From: Deinococcus marmoris
GTDB lineage: Bacteria; Deinococcota; Deinococci; Deinococcales; Deinococcaceae
Direction of reading: 5' to 3'
Assembly (NCBI RefSeq): GCF_001949125.1
Contig: NZ_MSTI01000126.1
Location: 13,495 to 77,494, forward strand
DNA length: 64,000 nt
The notes beneath the pieces were generated by a model. It made no database searches. It was not told where the DNA came from and saw only the letters and a program-made list of their open reading frames with translations. Position 1 is the first letter of the stretch. Every line of letters starts with the position of its first letter. Positions 35,974 through 50,914 of the stretch are shown one piece after another. A program made the translations under genes and the position numbers.

Positions 35974-36508
35974 GCCACTGTTCCGGGCGCTGGCTGTCGC
36001 GTCTGTGGCACGGCTCAACCCCGAATGCATCACCTGTACGCCACCCCAGCATGACCCGGACATCGTCTTTTTCACGGACGGCTGGAAGGTGGTGCTGCAT
36101 CCCGCGCAGTGCGGGTTGGGGAATGTCCTGCTGGCAACCCGCCGCCACGTTCCCCGCATGGCGGACCTGACTCCAGCCGAGTGGCTGGAGTTTCAGACCG
36201 TCATTGCGGCGCTGGAACCTGCGCTGGAGCGGGCGTTTGGGGCGGCCCTGATCAACATGGCCTATCAGCGCAACTGGGCTTACCGGGAAGCCGAGCCGGA
36301 CCCGCCATTCAAAGATGGTCAGCCCAACCCGCACGTCCACTGGCACATCACGCCGCGTTACGCCCAGCCCGTTCACTTCGGCGGCATGGTCTTTGACGAT
36401 CCAACTTTTGGGGAACCGTTTGAGTGGCGCAAAGTCACTGTACCCGCCGAGGTGCGCCGCGCCATCATTGAGCGGTTGCGGACAGAGGTTGGGGTGGTAC
36501 TGGAATGA
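35960..36508 (+). CDS. HIT-family protein
   Basis: The 182-residue protein has the histidine triad HVHWHI at residues 125-130. HIT proteins are nucleotide hydrolases or transferases acting on AMP-linked or dinucleoside polyphosphate substrates. ATG 35960 overlaps the end of guaB by 14 nt and has AAGGA upstream at a longish 11 nt. An in-frame start at 35912 lies deeper in guaB and is less likely. The link to guaB suggests a role in purine nucleotide salvage or house-cleaning, by inference. Confidence 0.87.
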
Positions 36509-36513
36509 ACAGC

Positions 36514-36540
36514 AAAAAACCCCACGCAACGGTGGGGTCT
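36514..36540. terminator. Bidirectional terminator
   Basis: ACCCCAC (36519-36525) pairs with GTGGGGT (36532-36538). On the minus strand it is followed by six T, for the EF-hand gene; it also ends guaB-HIT. Confidence 0.8.
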
Positions 36541-36555
36541 TCAATAAGCCAGAGC

Positions 36556-36987
36556 TTAGTTTCGGCCACGCAGCAACTTGCTGCCGATCACTCCGGCCAG
36601 ACCCACCAGACCAGCCTTGACCATCGGATTGCTCAGCAGGCCACCCGCGCCGAACGCGGCTTCCAGCGGGCTTTTGCCATCCTGTGCTGGGGCCTGGGCG
36701 GTGCGCGCATAGGCGTCGGCCAGATCGTTGGGGTCCTCAGAATTGACCTTCTGGACGGGATTGGCGCTGCTCTGCACTATCGCGTCGCCCATCTGCTGGC
36801 GGTCCTGCGGCGACATGCCGCCGATGTAGTCCTTCAGGATCTGCTGACGCTCCTCCGGGGAAGCGTTCTTCATGTAGTCCTGGATGTACGCAGCGGCTTC
36901 CTGCGGGCTGACGGTGCCGTCGCCATCGGTGTCGCGGGGATCAAGTTTAGCCATTTGCTCGTGACGGTCTTTCTGGTCAAAAAACAT
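36556..36987 (-). CDS. EF-hand protein
   Basis: ATG 36987 (GGAGG 6 nt upstream) gives 143 residues. A single calcium-binding EF-hand loop is clear near residue 20: DPRDTDGDGTVSPQEAAAY, with Asp at 1, 3 and 5 and Glu at 12. A Gln- and Asp-rich helical middle (EERQQILKDYIGGMSPQDRQQ) follows, then a hydrophobic C-terminus (MVKAGLVGLAGVIGSKLL), which could be a membrane or oligomerisation segment. The function is unknown. Confidence 0.8.
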   Translation of the reverse strand: MFFDQKDRHEQMAKLDPRDTDGDGTVSPQEAAAYIQDYMKNASPEERQQILKDYIGGMSPQDRQQMGDAIVQSSANPVQKVNSEDPNDLADAYARTAQAPAQDGKSPLEAAFGAGGLLSNPMVKAGLVGLAGVIGSKLLRGRN

Positions 36988-37149
36988 AGAGAACCTCCTG
37001 AAGTGAGCTGACTTTGTGTCGCCTCTTACGCTAGACGCTGGGGAGTTGCCCGGCATGAGGGCCGACTTCAGGCTCACTTATCTCCGGCAGGGTCTATCCA
37101 GCAACAAGCGGGACATTTCTGCGCCCCATGCGGCGTTACAGTGCGTGCT

Positions 37150-38562
37150 ATGCGTTCTCTGGTTCTGATCGGTCACGGCTCCCACCTCAACGGCGAATCG
37201 GCGGCGGCGGTCTACCGCTACGCCGAGATGATTCGCGCTCGCGGCCTCTACGACGAGGTGGTGGAGGGCTACTGGAAGGAAGAACCCTCCCTGCGGCAGG
37301 TGCTGAAAACCACGGCCAGCACGGATGTCACGGTGATTCCCATGTTCATCTCCGAGGGCTATTTCACCGAGACGGTCATTCCGCGTGAAATGGGCCTGGG
37401 CCACCAGGGACCGGTGCCGCCCGAAGGCGTGGCGCGCGTGCTGGGCGGACGCACCGTGCGTTACACCCTGCCCTATGGCGTGCATCCCAGCATGTCGGAC
37501 GTGATCCTGGCCCGCGCCCATGAAGCCCTGCCGGATTCCAGCCCGGAAGACACCGCGCTGATCGTGCTGGGCCACGGCACCACGCGCAACGAGAACAGCA
37601 ACAAGATCGTGTACCAGAACGCCGAGGTGCTGCGCCAGTCCGGTCAATTCGCGTCTGTCCACGCCCTGTTTCTGGACGAGGACCCCAAGGTGGGAACGTG
37701 GCCTGAGATGGTCAAGGCCCCCCGCGTGGTGGTGGTGCCGTTCTTCGCCTCCGAGGGCTGGCACACGCTGGAAACCATTCCCGAGGACATGGGGCTGGAG
37801 GGAGCCGTCACGACGTTTACCGACAACCCCCACGGCCAGCAGACGGTGTATTACGCCAAGCCGGTGGGCACCCACAGCGCGGTGGCCGACGTGATCCTGC
37901 ATCTGGCCGAGGAAGCGGCGGGGGCCAGCACCAGCGACGGCGATACCGAACGTGTCCACGGCGCGGCCTGGAGCGCATTTATGGACCGCGCCCGCCAGGG
38001 CCTGCGCTTCGGCGAGGTACTGGTGCAGCCCGAGAGCGGCATGTTTGAACTGCGCCACGCGCTGGACGAGGGCAAACCCGGTCACGAGTTGCAGACCTTG
38101 GTCACCCCCGAGGGCGTGCGCGATTTCACCCGCCGCGACGAGGGCGGCCACCACCGCCCGGTGCATACCCTCCGCAACATGCCGCGCGGCTGGCGGGCCG
38201 TGATGGGCGAGGCTGATCTGGTCCGCGCCGTGCAGTACCTGTATCCCGCCGTGATTGAAGAAACCTACGCCCAGAGCTGCCACACCCTGCGCCCCACCCC
38301 CTGGGCCACCACCGCCCGCAGGCAGACCGGCATCTACGCCCGCGTGCAGAAGGCCACCCCCGAGCAACTGGAAGAGGTGGCGGCGGACGTGTGCGGCGGC
38401 TGCCTGCGAACCCGACTGTGGGCCGGGGAAAAGTTGCCCCAGACCTTCTTTGATGGCGTTCCAGGCGCGATTCCCTGCGCCGAAGCCTGCACCTTCCTGG
38501 TGGCCGAGGTCCGTGAGGAAGTCGCGGGCAAGCGCGGCGGCGGGGCCAGCCACAGCCACTGA
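37150..38562 (+). CDS. DR2241-type CbiX-like chelatase with C-terminal Fe-S domain
   Basis: The 470-residue protein has two CbiX/SirB-like chelatase modules, each opening with a GHG motif ([14 protein letters not shown] near residue 6; [15 protein letters not shown] near 139), then a C-terminal region with clustered cysteines ([23 protein letters not shown]). This matches the Deinococcus DR2241 family, where the tail holds a 4Fe-4S cluster. Cobalt or iron insertion into tetrapyrroles is the presumed role. TACAGT (37137-37142) lies exactly 7 nt before ATG 37150, so that start is preferred over GTG 37141. The last residues are Gly/His-rich (GGGASHSH). Confidence 0.88.
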   Translation: MRSLVLIGHGSHLNGESAAAVYRYAEMIRARGLYDEVVEGYWKEEPSLRQVLKTTASTDVTVIPMFISEGYFTETVIPREMGLGHQGPVPPEGVARVLGGRTVRYTLPYGVHPSMSDVILARAHEALPDSSPEDTALIVLGHGTTRNENSNKIVYQNAEVLRQSGQFASVHALFLDEDPKVGTWPEMVKAPRVVVVPFFASEGWHTLETIPEDMGLEGAVTTFTDNPHGQQTVYYAKPVGTHSAVADVILHLAEEAAGASTSDGDTERVHGAAWSAFMDRARQGLRFGEVLVQPESGMFELRHALDEGKPGHELQTLVTPEGVRDFTRRDEGGHHRPVHTLRNMPRGWRAVMGEADLVRAVQYLYPAVIEETYAQSCHTLRPTPWATTARRQTGIYARVQKATPEQLEEVAADVCGGCLRTRLWAGEKLPQTFFDGVPGAIPCAEACTFLVAEVREEVAGKRGGGASHSH

Positions 38563-38609
38563 ATCTGACCCTCAAAACGTAATCTGGTGATCCGTCCGAC
38601 TCGCCTGAA

Positions 38610-38638
38610 CATCCCCGCGTGTGGCGCAGCCGGGGGTG
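38610..38638 (+). terminator. Possible weak terminator after the DR2241-type gene
   Basis: CATCCCCG pairs with CGGGGGTG (one G-U) around a 13-nt loop, but only two T follow. It may be a terminator or a leader structure for the purine genes. Confidence 0.3.
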
Positions 38639-38847
38639 TTACGCTGTGCGCTGGCCTCCAGTCTCTGGCGGCACACTCAACCCTCTAAACGCGTCCCGTG
38701 AGACGCCCCGGCCCCCAAAAGGGCCGCTGAAGTCCGTCCAGAGAGGCGGAGATGGAGCAAAGACATGCCAAGTGCCGCGACTGCCGAGCGCCCTCCCGAA
38801 ATACTGCGGGGGACGCTCTTTCTACTCTTCTTTCTAGAGGCGAACAG

Positions 38848-39587
<740 letters not shown>

Positions 39588-39597
<10 letters not shown>

Positions 39598-39652
39598 AAG
39601 TTGATGGTTAATAGAAAAAGCCGCTCCATCACCTTTTCACCATCAACCTCTA
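39588..39652. repeat. TTGATGG-type inverted repeat between purC and purS
   Basis: GTTGATGG and AGTTGATGG units face CCATCACC and CACCATCAACC across a short loop, an imperfect hairpin built from the same TTGATGG units as the rpoB-rpoC spacer. It follows the purC stop and ends just before the purS Shine-Dalgarno. Confidence 0.55.
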
Positions 39653-39672
39653 ACCCCTCCGAAGGAGACTCC

Positions 39673-39939
39673 ATGCCCCACTACCATGCCCGCGTTTACG
39701 TGACCCTCAAGCCCAGCATTCTTGATCCGCAGGGGCGCACGGTGGAACGCGCCCTGTCGCATCTGGAACACGCCAACGTCAGCGGCGTGCGCGTGGGCAA
39801 ATTTATAGAACTGCGTCTCAGCGGCGAACACGCCGATGTGGAAGCCCAGTTGCGCGACATCGCCGGGAACGTCCTGAGCAACCCCGTCATGGAAGACGCC
39901 CGCTGGGAATTGGAAGAAGTGGCGCTGGAGCCAGTGTGA
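39673..39939 (+). CDS. purS: Phosphoribosylformylglycinamidine synthase subunit PurS
   Basis: The 88-residue protein (YHARVYVTLKPSILDPQG, then VGKFIEL) is PurS, the small subunit that bridges PurQ and PurL in the three-part FGAM synthase. AAGGAG stands 5 nt before ATG 39673. Its stop overlaps the next gene's GTG by 4 nt. Presence of separate purS, purQ and small purL fits the Gram-positive-type enzyme. Confidence 0.95.
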   Translation: MPHYHARVYVTLKPSILDPQGRTVERALSHLEHANVSGVRVGKFIELRLSGEHADVEAQLRDIAGNVLSNPVMEDARWELEEVALEPV

Positions 39940-40307
39940 GCCTGCCACAGACGGTGAATTTGCAGGAGAAGTTCAGCCTCTTTACCGATCAGTGGTCCCC
40001 GAAAGTGGTGGGGGAATTGAACGGGCAACAGGTCAAAATCGCCCGCATTGCCGGTGAGTTTGAATGGCACGCCCACGAGCAGGAGGACGAACTGTTCATG
40101 GTGGTTCGTGGCCAACTGCGACTGAAATTTCGGGACGGCGAGGCGGTGGTCAACGAGGGCGAGTTGATCGTCGTGCCGCGCGGTGTTGAACACCTGCCCA
40201 TCGCGGAAACGGACGAAACCTGGATCATGATGTTTGAGCCAGCCAGCACATTGAATACGGGCAACGCCGTGAGCGAGCGCACCGTGGTGCAATTGGAATA
40301 CGTATGA
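39936..40307 (+). CDS. Cupin-domain protein
   Basis: The 123-residue protein is a single cupin barrel: motif 1 is [19 protein letters not shown], with metal ligands His66, His68 and a following Glu expected, and motif 2 is [16 protein letters not shown]. It starts at GTG 39936, overlapping the purS stop. The substrate is unknown; a place inside the purine run suggests it is co-regulated, and it could be a small-molecule sensor or isomerase. It is not a known purine enzyme. Confidence 0.88.
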   Translation: MSLPQTVNLQEKFSLFTDQWSPKVVGELNGQQVKIARIAGEFEWHAHEQEDELFMVVRGQLRLKFRDGEAVVNEGELIVVPRGVEHLPIAETDETWIMMFEPASTLNTGNAVSERTVVQLEYV

Positions 40308-40317
40308 GGTATCTGTT

Positions 40318-40986
40318 GTGAAGACTGCCGTCATTCAATTTCCCGGCTCCAACTGCGACGGCGACGCCCTGCACGCCGCCCGCCTGACCCTGGACCCGGA
40401 CGCCCAGTTCGTGTGGCACACCGAGGCAGGCTTGCCCAGTGGCACAGAACTGGTCTTCGTTCCCGGTGGCTTTTCCTACGGCGATCACCTACGGAGCGGC
40501 GCAATTGCCGCCCGCAGCCCGATCATGGAGGCCGTCAAAGCGCATGCCGAACGCGGTGGCTTCGTGCTGGGCGTGTGCAACGGCTTTCAGGTGCTGACCG
40601 AGGCCGGACTATTGCCCGGCGCACTGGGCCGCAATCGTGACCTGCACTTCGCGTGCAAGCCGGTGCATCTGCGCGTGGAAAACACTGCGACGGCGTTTAC
40701 CTCCGCCTATAGCCAGGGCCAGACCATTGAAATCCCCATCGCGCACGGCGAGGGCAACTATTACGCCGACGCCGAAACCGTGGCGCGGCTGGAGGGCGAG
40801 GGCCGCGTGGTCTTCCGTTACCTGGACAACCCCAACGGCAGCCTCAACGACATCGCCGGAATCGTTAACGAACGCGGCAACGTGCTGGGCATGATGCCCC
40901 ACCCGGAGCGGGCTGTGGAGGCACTGCTGGGCGGCGAGGACGGGCGAGGAGTCTTTCAGAGTCTGCAAGGAGCGCTGGTCAAATGA
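40318..40986 (+). CDS. purQ: Phosphoribosylformylglycinamidine synthase subunit PurQ (glutaminase)
   Basis: The 222-residue class I glutamine amidotransferase has the nucleophile Cys87 in GVCNGFQVL, the oxyanion region [11 protein letters not shown] and the His/Glu of the triad in MPHPERAVE. It feeds ammonia to PurL. The start is GTG 40318 with GAGG 9 nt upstream, 10 bp after the cupin stop. Its TGA overlaps the ATG of the DinB-like gene. Confidence 0.96.
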   Translation: MKTAVIQFPGSNCDGDALHAARLTLDPDAQFVWHTEAGLPSGTELVFVPGGFSYGDHLRSGAIAARSPIMEAVKAHAERGGFVLGVCNGFQVLTEAGLLPGALGRNRDLHFACKPVHLRVENTATAFTSAYSQGQTIEIPIAHGEGNYYADAETVARLEGEGRVVFRYLDNPNGSLNDIAGIVNERGNVLGMMPHPERAVEALLGGEDGRGVFQSLQGALVK

Positions 40987-41453
40987 TGGGTCTTCAGGAG
41001 TTTCTGGCCGACAACTACCGCATTGAGCTTTCTGCTTTCCGCACTGTCCTGGACGGCATTCCAGCGGAATCGTTTGCCACCGCACGCCTGGGCCACAGCC
41101 CCGCGTGGCACGCGCTTCACATTGCTGACTGGCTGCGGCTGACGGTGCTGGGCGACAAAACGCCCAATTACCACTATCTGGGCTGGGAGGACGCCGTCTG
41201 GGTCACCGGACTGGGAACTGAGCCTGCTCCTCTGAACGAGGACGCCACCAAAACGGACATTCTGGCGCGGCTGGACACGGTGAGCGCGCAGGCGGTGGCT
41301 TACCTGCAAAACGCCAGCGATGCCGATATGGAAGGCATGACCTTCTCGCCCAGTGCCCCGAACGGCGAACGCCCGCGCCTGGCCGCCGTGGGGCTGCATC
41401 TGCGGCATGTGGCCTATCACCGGGGCCAAGTGGTGCTGGGGCAGAAGGCTTGA
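40983..41453 (+). CDS. DinB-family four-helix metalloprotein
   Basis: The 156-residue protein has the DinB/YfiT-type histidines: [13 protein letters not shown] in the first half, and [12 protein letters not shown] near the C-terminus. These form the three-His metal site of the fold. Members are thiol-dependent transferases or hydrolases, and bacillithiol-linked ones occur in Deinococcus. The ATG at 40983 overlaps the purQ stop; ATG 40986 is an alternative. The function within the purine run is unknown. Confidence 0.85.
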   Translation: MMGLQEFLADNYRIELSAFRTVLDGIPAESFATARLGHSPAWHALHIADWLRLTVLGDKTPNYHYLGWEDAVWVTGLGTEPAPLNEDATKTDILARLDTVSAQAVAYLQNASDADMEGMTFSPSAPNGERPRLAAVGLHLRHVAYHRGQVVLGQKA

Positions 41454-41494
41454 GCCGTGACTACCAACTTCTCGCAGTATGGTAAATTGATAGC

Positions 41495-41875
41495 ATGACT
41501 TTACGGCTGAATCTCGGCAACTACTTGCAGCAGCACGGCATTACCGCTTACCGTCTGGTCAAGGAAGTGGAGGGGCGGGTTGCGCCAAATACAGTTTATT
41601 CGCTGGCCCGTCGCCCGGCTCAGCGGATTGATCTGAAGACTGTCGGGGTACTCATGAAAGCATTGGAGGGGTTGACTGGGGAGAAGGTAGAGTTTTCCGA
41701 GATGCTGGAAGATAAGCCCTCTACGCTCAATCATTTACAGGCATCGGCTGAAACCCCTGTCTACGATCCCAGCAAAGCTAAAAAGTTCCGATACAGCGGC
41801 AAGGCTGTGACCATTGAGGGTGGCCCGACAGTAGAGCAGATCATTGCTGAGGGCCGGGGCAGGCAGCTCCCTTGA
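41495..41875 (+). CDS. Antitoxin with N-terminal HTH (partner of PIN toxin)
   Basis: The 126-residue protein has an N-terminal Cro/Xre-like helix-turn-helix (YLQQHGITAYRLVKEVEGRV then APNTVYSLAR, about residues 10-39). The C-terminal segment (FRYSGKAVTIEGGPTVEQII) is like the toxin-binding tail of VapB-type antitoxins. TAAATT lies 6 nt before ATG 41495 and there is no Shine-Dalgarno. The stop overlaps the next gene's TTG start. The pair is AT-richer than its purine neighbours. Confidence 0.8.
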   Translation: MTLRLNLGNYLQQHGITAYRLVKEVEGRVAPNTVYSLARRPAQRIDLKTVGVLMKALEGLTGEKVEFSEMLEDKPSTLNHLQASAETPVYDPSKAKKFRYSGKAVTIEGGPTVEQIIAEGRGRQLP

Positions 41876-42618
41876 GCGTTCTTTACGTGGACTCCAGCGC
41901 CCTTGCCAAACTGTATCTGCGCGAGGATGAAGCCAAGCGCCAGCAGGTCATGGCTCTGGCGGACAGTGCCGATGAGGTGGCGAGTTCTGCGATTGCTTTT
42001 GCCGAAGTTGCCAGTGCTTTTGCCCGTAACTTTCATCAGGGAAAACTCAGTGAGCCGCAGTTCTGGGAATACTTCAACAGTTTTGAGCAGGATTGGCAGT
42101 CCGTGACTCAAATCACCGTTGCTCCATCCGTGTCAATCCGTGCCAGCCAGCTCCTTAAGGCCCACGCAGGACTCAGAGCTATGGATGCCCTTCATCTCGC
42201 CTCAGCCCTAGTTATCCGTGAAACGCAGACCCTTCAATTTCTCAGTTTTGACGATCAGCTTAATGCGGTGGCTCAGGCCGTGATGCCTGATACTTTTGGT
42301 TGGACGCAAAAAAATGCGATCTTCAAGCTAACATTGCAGAAAACCTATTACGAAAATGGCTTTTTTAATGTTATTCGCGCGCATGACCAGTTGATCCGCA
42401 GTGACGAGGGCGAAATCAAGATCATCGCTGGAGATGCCAGTGTGACATTCACTGGCAACGTCAACAGGCGGGCCAATCTCAACGGCACGGCTCGCATTAG
42501 CGTCAAGGGCGAAGGCTTGAAAAATTGGTTCCAAAAACACTACCGAGTTATGGAAGTGGTTGAAATTGAGATCGTCAGCCCAACACTTCTCAAGCTCAAA
42601 TATCCAGCCAGAAACTAA
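41872..42618 (+). CDS. vapC: PIN-domain toxin (VapC-like) with an extra C-terminal domain
   Basis: Residues 1-140 are a PIN ribonuclease domain with the four acidic residues in place: Asp7 ([13 protein letters not shown]), Glu45 (AEVASAF), Asp105 ([11 protein letters not shown]) and Asp127 (LSFDDQL). Family VapCs stop near 130-140 residues, but this one continues to 248 with a second domain from about residue 142 ([17 protein letters not shown], later [15 protein letters not shown] and KNWFQKHY) that I cannot name. It starts at TTG 41872 inside the antitoxin stop. Target RNA cleavage is inferred from the family. Confidence 0.85.
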   Translation: MSVLYVDSSALAKLYLREDEAKRQQVMALADSADEVASSAIAFAEVASAFARNFHQGKLSEPQFWEYFNSFEQDWQSVTQITVAPSVSIRASQLLKAHAGLRAMDALHLASALVIRETQTLQFLSFDDQLNAVAQAVMPDTFGWTQKNAIFKLTLQKTYYENGFFNVIRAHDQLIRSDEGEIKIIAGDASVTFTGNVNRRANLNGTARISVKGEGLKNWFQKHYRVMEVVEIEIVSPTLLKLKYPARN

Positions 42619-42638
42619 TGCCCTCCCAAGGTGAACCC

Positions 42639-44875
<2,237 letters not shown>

Positions 44876-44879
<4 letters not shown>

Positions 44880-46330
44880 CCCTTGCTGATCCAAGCTCGC
44901 TGGCGGTCCTGTCCGAGAACGACTTCGGCACCGACAAGCCGCGCGAGGAATGCGGTGTCTTCGGCCTGTATTCCCCGGTGCCCAACGATCTGGCGTGGCT
45001 GACCTACCTGGGTATGTTCGCCCTGCAACACCGGGGGCAGGAAGCGGCGGGCATGTGCGTCAGTGACGGCGAGAAATTCCATGTGGAAAAGGACCTGGGT
45101 CTGGTCACGCAGGTCTTCGACGAGCGCCGCCTGGACAGCGTGCGGCTGCCCAATGCCCGCGTCAGCATCGGGCATGTGCGCTACAGCACCACCGGCAGCA
45201 ACCTGCGCTTCAACGCCCAGCCACTGACCACCCGCACCAACAAGGGTATTCTGGGCATGGCGCACAACGGCAACTTCGTGAACGCGCTGGAGGTTCGTCA
45301 GGAGATGCTGCTGGAGGGCGCACTCTTCCAGACCACCAACGACTCCGAGGTGATGCTGAACCTGATCGCCCGCGAGAGCCACATGGATCTGGTGGAGGCC
45401 ACCGCCGCCGCCATGAAACGCCTCAAGGGCGGCTACGCCTGCGTCCTGATGAACCGCCACGCCCTGATCGGTTTCCGTGACCCACACGGCGTCCGGCCCC
45501 TGGTGATCGGGCAGCGGGACGACGGCGCGTATGCCATTGCCAGCGAACCCTGTGCCCTGTACGCGGTGGGGGCACGGCTGCTGCGCGACGTGCAGCCTGG
45601 CGAACTGGTCTGGGTAGACCGGGACGGCCTGCACAGCCTGATGGTGGAGCCGCGTGCGCCCACGCCCTGCGCCTTCGAGTGGATCTACTTTGCCCGCAGC
45701 GACAGCCAACTGGACGGCATAGACACCCACGCCAGCCGCATCCGCATGGGCGAGCAACTGGCCCGCGAATTTCCGGTGGAGGCCGATATCGTGGTCCCGG
45801 TGCCCGACAGCGGCATCGGCGCGGCCATTGGCTACGCGCGCCAGAGCGGGATTCCCTTCGACTACGGGCTGTACAAGAATCCGTATGCAGGCCGCACCTT
45901 TATCGCCCCCACGCAGGAGGCGCGCGAGCTGAAGGTCAAGATGAAACTCTCGCCCACCAGCGCCGTCGCGGGCCGCCGGGTGATTCTGGTGGATGACTCC
46001 ATCGTGCGCGGCACCACCTCCCGCCAGATCGTCAATCTGCTGAGAGACGCGGGCGCAACGGAAGTGCATTTCCGGGTGTCCAGCCCACCGATCACGCACC
46101 CGTGCTTTTACGGCATCGACACCGCCGCCCGCAAGGAACTGGTGGCCAGCACGCACACGCAGGAGGAAATCCGGCAACTGATCGGCGCGGACACCCTGGC
46201 CTTCATCAGCGAACGGGGCATCCGCGAGGCGGTGGGCGGCCCCGGCCTGTGTCTGGCGTGCTTCAACGGCGAGTATCCGGCAGGAACGCCGCTGCTGAAC
46301 GACCTGGACAAGCTGGCGCTGGAAGCGTAG
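44876..46330 (+). CDS. purF: Amidophosphoribosyltransferase
   Basis: The 484-residue enzyme makes phosphoribosylamine from PRPP and glutamine, the first step of purine synthesis. Cys26 (EECGVFGLY) would be exposed as the catalytic N-terminal Cys by propeptide removal. The PRPP loop is [14 protein letters not shown]. Cys-containing ends ([20 protein letters not shown]) fit the 4Fe-4S ligands of the Bacillus-type enzyme. It overlaps purL by 4 nt. The purine run ends here. Confidence 0.97.
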
Positions 46331-46339
46331 GGCACAAAT

Positions 46340-46347
46340 GTATATAC
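46340..46347. promoter_or_regulatory. GTATATAC palindrome before brnT
   Basis: A perfect 8-bp palindrome overlaps a -10-like TATACT 12 nt before the toxin ATG. BrnA antitoxins repress their own operon, so this is a plausible operator. Confidence 0.4.
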
Positions 46348-46360
46348 TCAAGTAGCACTG

Positions 46361-46645
46361 ATGGACTTTGACTGGGACGCTGCCAATCTGGAACATATTG
46401 CCCGCCACAAAGTCGAGGCGGACGAAGTGGAGGAGATGGTAGGCGATCCTGCTGCACTGGTTCGCACCGCCCACCGGGGGCCACGCAATCAAAAACGATA
46501 TGCCTTTGTGGGTGCGACAGAGGCGGAACGGGTTTTGGCCGTCATTCTCGAAGAAAGAGGAGAAAGGAGCCGCACTGTGACGGCCCGTCCTGCCAGTATT
46601 GAAGAACGCCGGGCCTACGCGGCACAGGAGGAAAATAATGACTGA
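46361..46645 (+). CDS. brnT: BrnT-family toxin
   Basis: The 94-residue protein fits the BrnT family: FDWDAANLEHIARHKVEADEVEE at the start and RYAFVGATEAERVLAVILEERG before a final RPASIEERRAYA. BrnT is a RelE-fold ribonuclease toxin. The gene precedes its antitoxin, as usual for brnTA, and overlaps it by 8 nt. It follows purF by 30 bp with its own promoter-like sequence. Confidence 0.88.
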   Translation: MDFDWDAANLEHIARHKVEADEVEEMVGDPAALVRTAHRGPRNQKRYAFVGATEAERVLAVILEERGERSRTVTARPASIEERRAYAAQEENND

Positions 46646-47018
46646 AACCGTTGAAATTGATTATGACCATTTGCCCCCTGTGAACTCACGCGAGGAAATT
46701 CCAGAGGACATGACCACGGAAGAGGCCGCCGAGTTCTGGGACACACACAGCATCGGCCCTGGCCTGATCGAGGAGGGCAAGAACGACCCTGAGACCCAGG
46801 CATTCGCCGCCCGTTTGCGCGGCGGTCAGCCCCGCCCCTCTCCCCGGCAGCCGCGCCAGCCCAGGGCCACCTTCGTTACCAGCCTGCGTCTGGACACCGA
46901 CACCGAGCAGCGGCTCAAGCATGTGGCCGAGATCAAGAAAATCCCGTACCAGACGTTGCTCAAGCAGTTCGTGGGCGAGCGGCTGTACGAGGAGGAAAAG
47001 CGGCTGGGCGTGATCTAG
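46638..47018 (+). CDS. brnA: BrnA-family antitoxin
   Basis: ATG 46638 has AGGAGG 6 nt upstream and gives 126 residues. The N-terminal acidic part ([20 protein letters not shown]) should wrap the toxin. The C-terminal part ([21 protein letters not shown] then [14 protein letters not shown]) is the ribbon-helix-helix-like DNA-binding domain of BrnA. It overlaps brnT by 8 nt. Confidence 0.86.
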   Translation: MTETVEIDYDHLPPVNSREEIPEDMTTEEAAEFWDTHSIGPGLIEEGKNDPETQAFAARLRGGQPRPSPRQPRQPRATFVTSLRLDTDTEQRLKHVAEIKKIPYQTLLKQFVGERLYEEEKRLGVI

Positions 47019-47080
47019 CCCGGACAGCTCCCAGGGGGTTTGCGACATTTCGCCCGCCCGGTGTGGCAAGCTGGGCAGAC

Positions 47081-47980
47081 ATGGAACTGCGTCACCTGCG
47101 CCATTTCGTCGCGCTGGCCGAGGAGGAACACTTCGGGCGGGCCGCCGAACGTGTCTTCGTGGTGCAGCAGGCCCTCAGCAACAGCGTCCGCAATCTGGAA
47201 GAAGAGGTGGGCGTGCCGCTGGTGCTGCGAACCACCCGCCGCGTGCAGCTCACGCCCGCCGGGCAGGAATTCCTGGTGGGCGCACGCGAAACGCTGGCGC
47301 TGGCCGGGCAGACCGTGGAACGCGCCCGCCGCGCCGCACGGGGCGAGGTGGGCCGATTGACCGTGGGTTTTGTCAGCGGTCTGGCCTTCGGCGGCCTGCC
47401 GGAAATCGTGCGCCGCTTCCGCGAGCTGTACCCGAACGTGAGCGTCGATCTGCGCGAACTGACCGCGCCGGAGCAGGAAGCAGGGCTGCGTGGCGCTGTG
47501 CTGGACGTGGGCCTGATGCTGCTGCCCGTGCGCGCCGCCAATCTGGATTCACGGGCGCTGTGGCGGCAGCCGCTGGTGGCGGCCCTGCCTGCCGGACACC
47601 CGCTGGCGCGCAAGCGCAGGCTGAAGATCTCCGATCTGGCCCCGGAACCCTTCGTGTTCTTTCCACGCCAGTTGCGCGCCACCTATTTCGATCAGGTGAT
47701 GCGCTGGTGTGCCGGGGCCGGCTTCACCCCCAATGTCGTGCAGGAGGCCATCGAGATTCCCACCCTGCTGTCGCTGGTGGCGGCGGGTGTGGGCGTCTTT
47801 CTGCCCATCGAATTCTTTAACCGCCTGTCGCTGCCCGGCGTGGTCTACCGTCCCGTGGAGGACGCCCCACTGGTGGACATCATGGCCGTGTGGCGGCGCG
47901 ACGAGGGCAAGAATCCGGTGGTGCGTGCCTTTTTGGGGGTGGCTGAGGAGATGCTGGGGGCTGGCTCAGGTCAGAGTTGA
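47081..47980 (+). CDS. LysR-family transcriptional regulator
   Basis: The 299-residue protein starts [21 protein letters not shown], a standard LysR helix-turn-helix, followed by [20 protein letters not shown]. The effector domain begins near residue 88 ([23 protein letters not shown]). ATG 47081 opens the canonical MELRHLR; a longer in-frame start at 47063 is less likely. It ends 15 nt inside the convergent nucleotidyltransferase gene. No divergent partner is present and the target is unknown. Confidence 0.92.
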   Translation: MELRHLRHFVALAEEEHFGRAAERVFVVQQALSNSVRNLEEEVGVPLVLRTTRRVQLTPAGQEFLVGARETLALAGQTVERARRAARGEVGRLTVGFVSGLAFGGLPEIVRRFRELYPNVSVDLRELTAPEQEAGLRGAVLDVGLMLLPVRAANLDSRALWRQPLVAALPAGHPLARKRRLKISDLAPEPFVFFPRQLRATYFDQVMRWCAGAGFTPNVVQEAIEIPTLLSLVAAGVGVFLPIEFFNRLSLPGVVYRPVEDAPLVDIMAVWRRDEGKNPVVRAFLGVAEEMLGAGSGQS

Positions 47981-48700
47981 GGCCAGTTCGTCCATCCAGC
48001 GCCCAGCCCGTTCCATGCCACTGGGCAATTCGTTGGGCTGCGTCAGGGCGTACAGCCCCTCCAGTTCATGCATGGCCTCGGCAGGCAGATCGGCGTAAAT
48101 GTGTTTCAGGCCGTAGCCAATTTTGTGCGGTGCATAGCGTAATCTCAGAAGTTCGGTGAGCGGCTCTAAAACCTCAGCGTGGTAGGACGCCAATGCCTCC
48201 AGCGGATGACCGCGCCGCACTTCCTTTTCCACCAGAATCCAGCGCCAGCGACGAGATATCAGCGCCTCGGCCTCGGCTTTGGTCTGCACGGTGGGAGCTG
48301 CGCCGCGTTTCAGAACGCCGTCCCGGTCAAAGAGGGCCAGGAAAGCGTCTGCCGGACCAAAGACAACCTCTCGCCCGTGCGTCTGGATACACACGTCCAC
48401 GAACAGGAACGGTGGCAGTCCCACCGAGCGGTAAAAACGCTGCTGGATCTGTGGGTGAGGATGGGTGTAGACGTCCTCTACATCCATCGGACCGAAGGTT
48501 GCCACGACTTCTCGCACCACGGTGAACACCTTCTCCTGCTGCCCGGAGTCCACGTCCAGCCACAGATCGAGATCTGAATATTCGTCTGCTCTGCCCTCGG
48601 CGTCAGCACCTTCCAGCCAGACGGCGTGGATGTGGGGGACAGCTTTCAGTTGCCGATGAAGTCGCTCAATAAGGAATTGCCGGGCGTTCGGCGAAGTCAT
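47966..48700 (-). CDS. Nucleotidyltransferase-fold protein
   Basis: The 244-residue protein has a pol-beta-like nucleotidyltransferase core: [20 protein letters not shown] near residues 31-50, with the D-x-D pair (SDLDLW). The usual GS before it reads GA. The C-terminal half ([18 protein letters not shown], then [20 protein letters not shown]) is a helical substrate domain like those of aminoglycoside adenylyltransferases. I cannot say which small molecule it modifies. It overlaps the LysR gene's end by 15 nt and is divergent from uvrB. Confidence 0.78.
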   Translation of the reverse strand: MTSPNARQFLIERLHRQLKAVPHIHAVWLEGADAEGRADEYSDLDLWLDVDSGQQEKVFTVVREVVATFGPMDVEDVYTHPHPQIQQRFYRSVGLPPFLFVDVCIQTHGREVVFGPADAFLALFDRDGVLKRGAAPTVQTKAEAEALISRRWRWILVEKEVRRGHPLEALASYHAEVLEPLTELLRLRYAPHKIGYGLKHIYADLPAEAMHELEGLYALTQPNELPSGMERAGRWMDELASTLT

Positions 48701-48754
48701 GAGCTGAGGGTATGGGCAGCCCCCTCTCCATCCGCCATCTGGCCTACCATCCTC

Positions 48755-48771
48755 TTACGCTGGGGGCGTAA
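48755..48771. promoter_or_regulatory. Radiation/desiccation response motif (RDRM) of uvrB
   Basis: TTACGCTGGGGGCGTAA is a 17-bp palindrome with TTACG/CGTAA arms. This matches the DdrO-bound RDRM known to control uvrB, recA and other DNA-damage genes in Deinococcus. It overlaps a -10-like TAAACT (48769-48774). DdrO is cleaved by PprI/IrrE after damage, which would free the promoter. Confidence 0.78.
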
Positions 48772-48837
48772 ACTATAGGAAACGCTTCGGCGTCTGCCGC
48801 TCTGCCCGCTCTCACTGTTCCCTGGAGGTCTCCCCCG

Positions 48838-50853
<2,016 letters not shown>

Positions 50854-50914
50854 AGCAGCCCCGACCCACCGCATGGGATGGCATTCTCTCCCCGGCAGAG
50901 AGTCAAAACGAAAA

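Noticed and set aside
37078..38559. 493-codon minus-strand frame over the DR2241-type gene
   Set aside because: Shadow of the + strand chelatase, whose motifs and leaderless promoter are clear.
42618..42638. ATG 42618 as purL start
   Set aside because: It overlaps the toxin stop and has no Shine-Dalgarno, whereas ATG 42639 has AAGG at 7 nt.
50885..50902. Small hairpin CTCTC/GAGAG after uvrB
   Set aside because: A far better bidirectional terminator lies 13 bp further on; this short one adds little.
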